Source: a virus
Virus record (IMG/VR): IMGVR_UViG_3300012964_000049
Location: 1-28,131 of that record
DNA: 28,131 bases
Direction: 5' to 3' (one strand)
Shown here: positions 5,135 through 10,021 of the stretch, piece after piece
Layout of the letters: every line of letters begins with the position of its first letter
How positions within the stretch are numbered: position 1 is the first letter of the stretch
The notes under the pieces: generated by a model
What the model was told of the DNA's origin: nothing
What the model saw: the letters and a program-made list of their open reading frames with translations, nothing else
Database searches by the model: none
Made by a program: the position numbers and the translations under genes

Positions 5135-5163
5135 TGGACAAAACGAAGGCGCTAGGATAGTAT
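5135..5163 (+). promoter_or_regulatory. promoter of the metalloprotease gene
   Basis: TGGACA at 5135-5140 and TAGTAT at 5158-5163, spacer 17. The ATG at 5170 is 7 bases downstream, so the message should be leaderless. Confidence 0.65.
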
Positions 5164-5169
5164 CAAAAC

Positions 5170-5604
5170 ATGAAGCTATTGTTTGCATTATCACTTGCTG
5201 CATGTGCACCGGCACCATGGGAAGCCGATGCTACCGTTATGCCGGTATCGAAAGACCCTCGCTGGGCTATAGAAGTACAGACCGCCCTGGATGCTTGGCA
5301 TGAGGCGACGGGATGTTCTGGGTTTACTATGGGTGGCGACGGTTATCCTATCAAACTAGTTCCAGAATTTGATTGGGGCGAAAGCCGACACATTCGAGGC
5401 TATTGGGACGGAGATCAGATCCAAGTTCGCGGCGATAGCCCGCTATACCACCAGGTCACACTCATGCATGAAATCGGACATGCGATGGGGCTTTCACATA
5501 GTGACAGCCCTTCGGATGTGATGTACAAGAATAACACTGCGCATCATGGATTATCTCAAGACGATGTGAATCAATACTTTGAAGTGAATGGCGGTTGTCG
5601 CTAG
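5170..5604 (+). CDS. lipoprotein zinc metalloprotease (metzincin, matrixin-like)
   Basis: A 144-residue protein starting with a very short signal peptide and lipobox (LSLAAC, Cys12), so it should be exported and lipid-anchored. The zinc site is complete: HEIGHAMGLSH at residues 100-110 (His100, Glu101, His104, His110), with Met118 in SDVMY as the metzincin Met-turn. Size is close to a bare catalytic domain. It sits alone on the + strand between tRNA-Thr and tRNA-Gln with its own leaderless promoter, so it is a cargo gene. It could alter the host surface, block superinfection or aid release; none of these is shown. There is no Shine-Dalgarno. Confidence 0.85.
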   Translation: MKLLFALSLAACAPAPWEADATVMPVSKDPRWAIEVQTALDAWHEATGCSGFTMGGDGYPIKLVPEFDWGESRHIRGYWDGDQIQVRGDSPLYHQVTLMHEIGHAMGLSHSDSPSDVMYKNNTAHHGLSQDDVNQYFEVNGGCR

Positions 5605-5610
5605 TTTTTT

Positions 5611-5672
5611 AGAGACGTTTGGGGAGAGAAATCGCCCCTACCCTACATCCGGGATGGTGCCCCGGCGTCTCA
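5611..5672 (+). ncRNA. three-way-junction element with tRNA-like ends
   Basis: Outer helix of about 8 bp (GAGACGTT with GGCGTCTC), then A. Two inner hairpins: GGGG(10 bases)CCCC and CATC-CGG-GATG. It resembles a tRNA lacking an anticodon arm. It lies directly before tRNA-Gln. Confidence 0.4.
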
Positions 5673-5677
5673 CGATA

Positions 5678-5753
5678 TTCGGGGTTCTGTCTAATTGGCT
5701 AAGACGCTGGGCTTTGAACCCGGAGACGAGGGATCGTAACCTTCACCCCGAAC
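5678..5753 (+). tRNA. tRNA-Gln(TTG)
   Basis: Acceptor TTCGGGG/CCCCGAA, D stem GTCT/AGAC, anticodon stem CTGGG/CCCGG with loop CTTTGAA, T stem GAGGG/CCTTC with loop ATCGTAA, the same A-initial T loop as Gln(CTG). Confidence 0.87.
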
Positions 5754-5763
5754 GATTGATTAT

Positions 5764-5889
5764 GGTGGATAAGCCGACGGTTAGGCATTCATTGGTTAAA
5801 TGAACAAACATCCGACTCTGCTCCTCGCGCTCTTGAAACAGCGCACCTGGTAGTGTCTACAAGATTCTGGTTCGACTCCAGATCCGCCA
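5764..5889 (+). tRNA. tRNA with a ~58-nt variable-region insert, copy A (Asn GTT?)
   Basis: Acceptor GGTGGAT/ATCCGCC, D arm GCC(GACGGTTA)GGC, anticodon stem TTCAT/ATGAA with loop TGGTTAA, and T arm CTGG/CCAG with TTCGACT make a full tRNA of 126 nt. GTT would read Asn, but position 33 is G. The extra length lies between the anticodon and T arms (about 5806-5864). It contains stem ACTCTGC/GTAGTGT around hairpin GCGCT(8 bases)AGCGC and ends CTACAAGA. Confidence 0.75.
5806..5864 (+). repeat. tRNA variable-region insert, copy A
   Basis: Shares the 23-base block at 5810-5832 exactly with 5963-5985, and the 16-base block at 5849-5864 exactly with 6002-6017. A diverged third copy is on the - strand at about 10110-10055. 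Conserved parts are the ACTCTGC/GYAGTGT stem with a central T-T mismatch and the YTACAAG tail; the apical hairpin sequence varies. Confidence 0.85.
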
Positions 5890-5916
5890 ACGACTTGAGC
5901 TACTTGAAAACTTTAC

Positions 5917-6041
5917 GGGGGATATGCCTAACGGTTAGGCGCTTTTATATGGAAAAAGTAATATCCGACTCTGCTCCTCGCGCTCGTAAGACAGCGCACC
6001 AGGTAGTGTCTACAAGACTGGGTTCGACTCCCAATCCTCCA
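5917..6041 (+). tRNA. tRNA with a ~58-nt variable-region insert, copy B (anticodon ATG?)
   Basis: Acceptor GGGGGAT/ATCCTCC, D arm GCC(TAACGGTTA)GGC, anticodon stem CTTTT/AAAAG with loop ATATGGA, T loop TTCGACT. By position the anticodon is ATG (His codon family), which would be unusual. The insert (about 5958-6017) is nearly identical to copy A except in its apical loop (CGTAAGAC versus CTTGAAAC). Confidence 0.75.
5958..6017 (+). repeat. tRNA variable-region insert, copy B
   Basis: Second copy of the insert described at 5806-5864. Stem bases are kept while the tip of the hairpin differs, which points to structure being selected. Confidence 0.85.
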
Positions 6042-6073
6042 CCGATACGGCTGCATGTGAAAGGATAATCCAG

Positions 6074-6238
6074 ATGAGTGAGAAGATGCCAAAAACACTA
6101 TCAAAATTGCTAAAACAGCACGCCCAAGATCAGTGCGCATCTATATCTTGGACGATGTGTACGTGTCCGATAGCTTGTGAGATTAGAAAGAAATACACGG
6201 AAGCCCGTGAACATAATGATTTCTGGGACCACTGGTAA
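6074..6238 (+). CDS. 54-residue hypothetical protein
   Basis: The ATG at 6074 is preceded by AAAGGAT at 9-12 bases. The product starts MSEKMPKTLSKLLKQHAQ, has a Cys cluster (CASISWTMCTCPIAC) and ends FWDHW. I do not recognise it. Its position between the second insert-bearing tRNA and tRNA-Cys is like that of the HNH genes, but no HNH motif is present. The Cys spacing could hold a metal. Confidence 0.55.
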   Translation: MSEKMPKTLSKLLKQHAQDQCASISWTMCTCPIACEIRKKYTEAREHNDFWDHW

Positions 6239-6250
6239 TAGTCCGATATT

Positions 6251-6323
6251 GCACTGAACTAGTAGATCTAGGCGACGGATTGCAACCCCGTTCGACGTTG
6301 GAGTGCGAGACTCCCTCAGTGCT
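6251..6323 (+). tRNA. tRNA-Cys(GCA)
   Basis: Acceptor GCACTGA/TCAGTGC, D stem CTAG/CTAG, anticodon loop TTGCAAC on ACGGA/CCCGT (one mismatch), T arm GGAG/CTCC with TGCGAGA, so position 55 is G. Confidence 0.85.
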
Positions 6324-6492
6324 CTGATCTCCCCAGCAGATTCTCAGGGACTCCGCCCTTGCGGAAACAAGGGTCTCCGGTAATTCATTAAATCCGGCTG
6401 AGCCTGCTGCACCCTACCTCGCCGCCCTATGCACTCGGAGCGAGATGGAACGTCAACCTCCGGGCATAGCCGGCCAAGGTTGACAACTTTCT
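6324..6492 (+). ncRNA. structured RNA segment with a predicted kissing loop
   Basis: First half: CAGCAG/CTGCTG and CTCAG/CTGAG close a junction holding CCCTTG/CAAGGG and a CCGG/CCGG hairpin. Second half: hairpin CTCG..CCG/CGG..CGAG shows CTATGC in its loop, and hairpin GTCAACC..CCGG/CCGG..GGTTGAC shows GCATAG in its loop. The two loops are perfect 6-base complements. No ORF is present. It may be an independent RNA or a folded leader for the Arg tRNAs. Confidence 0.55.
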
Positions 6493-6562
6493 GCCCCCGA
6501 CGCGAGGATGCGAGACCGGACTTCTAATCTGGTTCTAGAGGGTTCAATTCCTTCCGGTGGTA
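6493..6562 (+). tRNA. tRNA-Arg(TCT)
   Basis: Acceptor GCCCCCG/CGGTGGT with a C-T mismatch at position 4, reduced D arm CGC(GAGGAT)GCG, anticodon stem CCGGA/TCTGG with loop CTTCTAA, T arm GAGGG/CCTTC with TTCAATT. Confidence 0.85.
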
Positions 6563-6566
6563 CCAT

Positions 6567-6634
6567 GCACTCGCACAAGGACGTGACTCGGATTTCCTAA
6601 ATCTGATGAGGTGGTTCGAGTCCACCCGATTGCA
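6567..6634 (+). tRNA. tRNA-Arg(CCT)
   Basis: Acceptor GCACTCG/CGATTGC with the same C-T mismatch at position 4, D arm CAC(AAGGAC)GTG, anticodon stem CGGAT/ATCTG with loop TTCCTAA, T arm GGTGG/CCACC with TTCGAGT. Confidence 0.85.
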
Positions 6635-6638
6635 CCGC

Positions 6639-6706
6639 GCCCCCGCACAGGGATGTGACCCGACCCTCCGAAGGTTGGTGAACCGGTTCAACTCTGGTCG
6701 GTGGTA
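6639..6706 (+). tRNA. tRNA-Arg(CCG)
   Basis: Acceptor GCCCCCG/CGGTGGT (C-T mismatch at position 4), D arm CAC(AGGGAT)GTG, anticodon stem CGACC/GGTTG with loop CTCCGAA, T arm ACCGG/CTGGT with TTCAACT. Confidence 0.85.
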
Positions 6707-6728
6707 CTTCGGCCTCAACGGAGAAGAT

Positions 6729-7085
6729 ATGCCCTATAAAGACCCAGAACGCGCTAAGCAGTACGGCAAGAAGCACTATCTGGATAATAAATTGCAGTAT
6801 AGCGGTAGAACTAAGCAGTATCGCCTGATACTTAGAGATGAAATCAATAAGTTCAAGGAAGCTGCTGGCTGTACGGATTGCAAGATCATGTACCCATATT
6901 ATGTACTACAATTCGACCATTTAGATGGGCACACAAAGAGTGCTACTATAAATAACCTTATTAGGAGTTCTACTCGTGCAGCAGTGCTGGCAGAAATAGA
7001 GAAATGCGAAATAGTCTGCGCAAACTGTCATGCTGCTCGTAGTTTTTTGCAGGCAGGCAGAAGGCTAGACGGCGAATTAGTATAG
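6729..7085 (+). CDS. HNH endonuclease ending inside tRNA-Glu
   Basis: A 118-residue protein starting MPYKDPERAKQYGKKHY, the basic N terminus common to small phage HNH proteins. It has CTDC near residue 49, FDHLDGHTKSATINNL near 64 and the closing CEIVCANCHAARS. DH, Asn and the final His complete the HNH site, with two Cys pairs for zinc. I chose ATG 6729 because the frame upstream runs through tRNA-Arg(CCG). The last codons (Gly-Glu-Leu-Val-stop) are the first 15 bases of tRNA-Glu(TTC), whose position-8 region supplies the TAG. This is the second HNH gene in the array with that arrangement. Confidence 0.87.
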   Translation: MPYKDPERAKQYGKKHYLDNKLQYSGRTKQYRLILRDEINKFKEAAGCTDCKIMYPYYVLQFDHLDGHTKSATINNLIRSSTRAAVLAEIEKCEIVCANCHAARSFLQAGRRLDGELV

Positions 7086-7142
7086 CGGTTAATACACTGG
7101 GCTTTCATCCCAGAAAGGAGGGTTCGATTCCCTCATTCGCTA
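7071..7142 (+). tRNA. tRNA-Glu(TTC)
   Basis: Acceptor GGCGAAT/ATTCGCT, D arm GTAT/ATAC, anticodon stem CTGGG/CCCAG with loop CTTTCAT, T arm GAGGG/CCCTC with TTCGATT. Its 5' end is shared with the HNH gene. Confidence 0.93.
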
Positions 7143-7176
7143 CAATGACCTAGATAAGACACTAGAAATTACGTCA

Positions 7177-7205
7177 TTGACAATGTCGTCGTTATCCACT
7201 ATTCT
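7177..7205 (+). promoter_or_regulatory. promoter for the tRNA-Ser pair
   Basis: TTGACA at 7177-7182 and TATTCT at 7200-7205 with 17 bases between. It restarts transcription for the end of the array. Confidence 0.7.
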
Positions 7206-7211
7206 TAGTAC

Positions 7212-7336
7212 AGGCTTAGCCTACGAGGTCACCGTACCGGTGGCTGGACCCTCGCAAGAGGACTCTTTTATGACCACTCTTCTCTCATCTAGTTCTAGTA
7301 GTTCGCGCCGCTCGTAAGAGCTGGCGCTAGAAGCTC
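7212..7336 (+). ncRNA. structured leader upstream of tRNA-Ser(CGA)
   Basis: Three consecutive hairpins follow the promoter: CGAGG..CACCG/CGGTG..CCTCG; AAGAG/CTCTT; and a long stem TTCTAG..GCGCC..GCTC(GTAA)GAGC..GGCGC..CTAGAA with a GNRA-type loop. No ORF is evident. Confidence 0.4.
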
Positions 7337-7338
7337 TT

Positions 7339-7424
7339 GGCTAGGTAGAGGTAAAATGGTCGCCTACCGCTCTCGAAAAGCGGGTGCCCCTAAGACGGGT
7401 CGGGTTCGAATCCTAATTTAGCCG
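7339..7424 (+). tRNA. tRNA-Ser(CGA)
   Basis: Class II: acceptor GGCTAGG/TTTAGCC, anticodon stem CCGCT/AGCGG with loop CTCGAAA, variable arm CCC(CTAAGAC)GGG, T loop TTCGAAT, discriminator G. Confidence 0.9.
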
Positions 7425-7429
7425 CGATT

Positions 7430-7516
7430 GGAAGATGATCCTTTTTGGAAAAGGCATCGTTTGCTAAACGAATGGATCGGCGCAAGTCGGTTGGGGTTCG
7501 ATTCCCTCTTCTTCCT
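7430..7516 (+). tRNA. tRNA-Ser(GCT)
   Basis: Class II: acceptor GGAAGA/TCTTCC, anticodon stem TCGT/ACGA with loop TTGCTAA, variable arm CGGC(GCAA)GTCG, T loop TTCGATT. Last tRNA of the array; it abuts the stop of the opposing gene at 7517. Confidence 0.88.
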
Positions 7517-7720
7517 CTAACGCCTAGACTGCGGAACCTGCTGGATGTGGAGACCGAAGCAGGCGTACTCGCCCCGCTTGCTGGCCTCGTCGCGTGCCTG
7601 CTGCGCATCGCAATATTTGAGCACATGCTCTTGCCAGGCATCCATGTGGCGCCCTCTGCCTACCTTTGAGACAGGTTGTCCACACGTACAGCACCACCAT
7701 GCTTCAGTGCGCACGGGCAT
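7517..7720 (-). CDS. small Cys/His-rich protein, unknown
   Basis: 67 residues starting MPVRTEAWWCCTCGQPVSK. A CCTC pair, His residues in GRGRHMDAWQEHVLKYC and a later Cys form a C2H2-like zinc-binding pattern. It overlaps the end of the upstream gene by 17 bases, in the same close-packed style as the rest of this strand, and ends at the edge of tRNA-Ser. No family recognised; last gene of the leftward unit. Confidence 0.55.
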   Translation of the reverse strand: MPVRTEAWWCCTCGQPVSKVGRGRHMDAWQEHVLKYCDAQQARDEASKRGEYACFGLHIQQVPQSRR

Positions 7721-8057
7721 TCTCTATGGCTAGTATCTCTAGGCGCTCCAGTTCCTGTGTAGCATCTGAATTAGCTTCTTTCGTGCGATAATTCTCTATG
7801 ATGGCAGTGACCTGCTTTGCTAACTCGATCTCTACAGCATCATAGGGTTCACTACGCAATGCCAGAACCACTTCTCGATGCAGACGACGCAGTTCGGCAT
7901 TGGCTGCCTGATATTGCTCCCAGAGTACCTCATCATAAAGGGCTCCGATATCGCAGATAGCTAGTGGCCCGTTAGGATAGTGATCTGTGTCATAAAGATA
8001 CGGAGAATCCGTAATATCCCGAAGACCTTCTGGATCGATGTAGATGCGGCGCCTCAT
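7704..8057 (-). CDS. hypothetical protein, helical
   Basis: 117 residues starting MRRRIYIDPEGLRDITDSPY. The C-terminal two thirds are predicted helical (NAELRRLHREVVLALR, QELERLEILAIENA) and may form a coiled coil. It follows the 8060 gene after two bases. No recognised family or catalytic motif. Confidence 0.65.
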   Translation of the reverse strand: MRRRIYIDPEGLRDITDSPYLYDTDHYPNGPLAICDIGALYDEVLWEQYQAANAELRRLHREVVLALRSEPYDAVEIELAKQVTAIIENYRTKEANSDATQELERLEILAIENARAH

Positions 8058-8059
8058 GT

Positions 8060-8431
8060 CTAGTCTTCGCTCCAGTGATAGGGTAAAACGATGGAAGAGT
8101 TGTCTGGAATAGTTCCGGACTCCAGACCTGCAATCTCATCTGGATCCGTGACTTCGTGCACCGTGCAGAAATTCATATGATAGTCCTTCACCTTATCGAC
8201 AGGAGATACCCAGCTAGAATGACCTGGAGGTATCATGCCTCCACCACCCTCTGGCTTGTGATAGCAATAGCTACCGTTTCCGCGAAAGGCCCAGTGATCA
8301 CCTTCGTGTCCTAAGGTTCCTTGGCACTGCCCCCATAGAATCAAATCTTCTGGGCACTGCTTCTGCCAGACGGTTTTCTGCCAACGCCCGTTGCCATCGG
8401 ACACATACCGGGTACGAAGTGAGTCACTCAT
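8060..8431 (-). CDS. hypothetical protein with Cys/His motif
   Basis: 123 residues. Central stretch CPEDLILWGQCQ, then GHEGDHWAFRGNGSYCYH, has the Cys, His and aromatic spacing of small phage proteins that probably bind zinc. A FCTVHEVTDPDE segment lies near the C terminus. ATG overlaps the stop of the PTH2 gene (8428-8431), so the two are translationally coupled. Function unknown. Confidence 0.65.
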   Translation of the reverse strand: MSDSLRTRYVSDGNGRWQKTVWQKQCPEDLILWGQCQGTLGHEGDHWAFRGNGSYCYHKPEGGGGMIPPGHSSWVSPVDKVKDYHMNFCTVHEVTDPDEIAGLESGTIPDNSSIVLPYHWSED

Positions 8432-8844
8432 AGTAGGGGCAAGCCCCCGGTGATCTTATCGATATCGTCAGCCCACGCGGGACCAATCGCCAGGCAGGTC
8501 TTGGTGGGGACCCCGTGGAACTCGGTGTGACCTACGTCGGTGACGAGCACAGCCGGTAGTCCGGCCCATGTGGCGTCGGCGTAGATCTTCATCAACTCGT
8601 CTTCGCTGTTGACCGAGACGCAGACCTTGGTGAAGGTGCCGTTGATCCACGCACTCGCAGCGTCCAGAACGTCTGCCGAGTACAGGTCGTCCTTCGGGTC
8701 GTACTGCCCTTGATCGTAAGCCTCTACGAGACCGTGCAGGAGGAGCCATGCACCCAGGCTCGCGTGGGCTCCCTGGGCGACCATCTTGCCCTTGCGCATG
8801 TTTAAATCCTTGCGCATGACGATGACCTGTTTGGCCTGCCTCAC
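8428..8844 (-). CDS. pth2: peptidyl-tRNA hydrolase, PTH2 type
   Basis: 138 residues matching the PTH2 family along its whole length: KQVIVMRKDLNMRKGKMVAQ then GAHAS at the N terminus, the middle strand KVCVSVNSEDEL, and the C-terminal LVTDVGHTEFHGVPTKTCLAIGP. The conserved Lys (20), Asp (TDVG) and Thr (PTKT) are present. PTH2 cleaves the ester bond of peptidyl-tRNAs released from stalled ribosomes; it is the usual form in archaea and eukaryotes, whereas most bacteria use unrelated Pth. The start is GTG overlapping the previous stop (GTGA), with AAAGGTG upstream. Beside a large tRNA array, a role in recycling phage or damaged tRNAs fits. Confidence 0.92.
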   Translation of the reverse strand: MRQAKQVIVMRKDLNMRKGKMVAQGAHASLGAWLLLHGLVEAYDQGQYDPKDDLYSADVLDAASAWINGTFTKVCVSVNSEDELMKIYADATWAGLPAVLVTDVGHTEFHGVPTKTCLAIGPAWADDIDKITGGLPLL

Positions 8845-9080
8845 TGGTCACCTTTGACGCCGCTTGGCGGGCGCTCCAGTACTGGCGCGATCTGTGCCGC
8901 ACAGATTGCAGGTAGGCAACTACGCACATCACAGATGTAGGGCGCACCCCGGATGATGCAGTATGCGATATCATTCTTCTCTCCATGAACGCATAGAGCA
9001 CTTGGATCCACCTTTTGGGCAATGTTTGTAGCTTTCCGGCAGGCGCAGAGGAGCAGACAGAGAATTAGTAGGTGTTTCAT
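8841..9080 (-). CDS. small lipoprotein, Cys-rich
   Basis: 79 residues. N terminus MKHLLILCLLLCACRK is a short signal peptide with a lipobox ending at Cys12 or Cys14. The mature part has six or so further cysteines (ALCVHGEKNDIAYC, YICDVRSCLPAIC), suggesting disulfides outside the cytoplasm. It is coupled to PTH2 downstream by GTGA overlap and lies three bases after the 9084 gene. Function unknown; superinfection exclusion is one possibility for a phage lipoprotein. Confidence 0.7.
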   Translation of the reverse strand: MKHLLILCLLLCACRKATNIAQKVDPSALCVHGEKNDIAYCIIRGAPYICDVRSCLPAICAAQIAPVLERPPSGVKGDQ

Positions 9081-9083
9081 CGA

Positions 9084-9587
9084 TTAGCCTTTCACTGGTG
9101 GTATTAACACATTAAAGGAATTCGCACTGTATACCGTCACTTCAAATGTAGTGCCTGCCACTTTGTACTTGGTGATTTCATCTCGAATAGCTTCGGCGAC
9201 TGCCTGCACTTGCCCAGGTGGGTGTGTAGGATCACATGTCACATCAACATGAAAGTGTCCGACAGTCAGCGAATTGTAGATATTGACTTTCTTGATTATC
9301 GGGAAGGCTAGTGCAATCTGTTCAAAGTGTGCTGCCGAACCAGGATTAGGGTGGACCGGATGGGGCTGAGCTAGGACCGGCAAGGGGTTACCAAAGGCCC
9401 AAGGATTGCTGCCATTAAGACTGATTGTGATGGCCTTAGCGGCTGCTCTGATACTATTATTAGGTGCCTTCACAGGAGCCGGCGTGTCTTTGTGACACTT
9501 GCGTAGACACTCCACGTAGGTTCCGATGACAACGCGCCCTTCGTGGCCGCAGGGCGCTAGGGTGAGTTTTCCGTCAATGTTAGACAT
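9084..9587 (-). CDS. hypothetical protein with N-terminal Cys motif
   Basis: 167 residues. N terminus LAPCGHEGRVVIGTYVEC, then CHKD, looks like a small zinc knuckle. A Pro/Ala-rich linker follows, then a C-terminal α/β region (HFHVDVTCDPTHPPGQVQA) of unknown fold. The ATG stands 8 bases after a -10 hexamer (TATGCT), so the mRNA should be leaderless. It is the first gene after the large RNA's terminator and starts the 9587-7517 gene string. Confidence 0.65.
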   Translation of the reverse strand: MSNIDGKLTLAPCGHEGRVVIGTYVECLRKCHKDTPAPVKAPNNSIRAAAKAITISLNGSNPWAFGNPLPVLAQPHPVHPNPGSAAHFEQIALAFPIIKKVNIYNSLTVGHFHVDVTCDPTHPPGQVQAVAEAIRDEITKYKVAGTTFEVTVYSANSFNVLIPPVKG

Positions 9588-9595
9588 CGCCGAGG

Positions 9596-9624
9596 AGCAT
9601 ACAGCAACTGCGCCGATAGATCAA
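9596..9624 (-). promoter_or_regulatory. promoter of the 9587 gene string
   Basis: On the - strand, TTGATC (9624-9619) and TATGCT (9601-9596) are 17 bases apart. The ATG at 9587 follows the -10 by 8 bases. Confidence 0.55.
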
Positions 9625-9665
9625 GCAAAAGAAAAGAGCCCGATAACCTTTCGATTATCGGGCTC
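9623..9665 (-). terminator. rho-independent terminator of the large RNA
   Basis: An 11-bp perfect stem, GAGCCCGATAA with TTATCGGGCTC (9665-9636), closes an 8-base loop and is followed by TTTTCTTTT on the - strand. Confidence 0.92.
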
Positions 9666-9697
9666 AAAATGGAAGCAGTCGAGGGATAGTGTCGTTT

Positions 9698-9770
9698 TAT
9701 CAGCGAGGGATTCGCACCCCCTACCTTCTGTTTCGTAGACAGACGCTCTATCTAGGTGAGCTAGCTTGTA
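9698..9770 (-). ncRNA. degenerate tRNA-Arg(ACG)-like domain within the large RNA
   Basis: D arm GCTC(ACCTAGATA)GAGC, anticodon stem TCTGT/ACAGA with loop CTACGAA (anticodon ACG) and T arm GGGGG/CCCTC with TGCGAAT are intact. The acceptor TACAAGC/GCTGATA has two central mismatches. Instead of free ends it is continued by TAGTGTC/GACACTA and a 9-bp helix, so it cannot be a normal tRNA. Confidence 0.65.
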
Positions 9771-9902
9771 GACACTACTGGATGACTGCTTCTAAAAATT
9801 GCTGGCTGCCGAGATGTAGTACTGTTTTTGTTGCGATTTTTCTTAATTGCTTGTAAGTACCGCTGGATGGCAACCAGACTTAAAGTTTATAACCGCCGAG
9901 AA

Positions 9903-10007
9903 ATAGATCTGTGAGTGTTTTGTTTTCTTTACAAGAGAAAATGCCAACCTTCGGCGTAAGCCCCTGTTAGAGGACCTTGGGAATCGAACCCTGCTTGTAA
10001 GATCTAT
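9903..10007 (-). ncRNA. circularly permuted tRNA-Thr(TGT)-like domain
   Basis: The order is variable-side tail (TTACAAGC), T arm GGG(TTCGATT)CCC, 3' acceptor side (CCTCT), loop AAC, 5' acceptor side (AGGGG), D arm GCC(GAAGGTT)GGC, anticodon stem TTTCT/AGAAA with loop CTTGTAA. The two ends join through the perfect 8-bp helix ATAGATCT/AGATCTAT, which takes the place of the variable-region insert. The 3' half of the tRNA therefore precedes the 5' half. Confidence 0.65.
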
Positions 10008-10021
10008 CGAATGGCGGTTAT

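Noticed and set aside
5810-5864. group I intron in the tRNA
   Set aside because: Far too short, placed in the variable region rather than the anticodon loop, and without recognisable core elements.
5806-6017. CRISPR-like repeat pair
   Set aside because: The repeated block lies inside two tRNAs at the same structural place, with only two copies here and no spacers.
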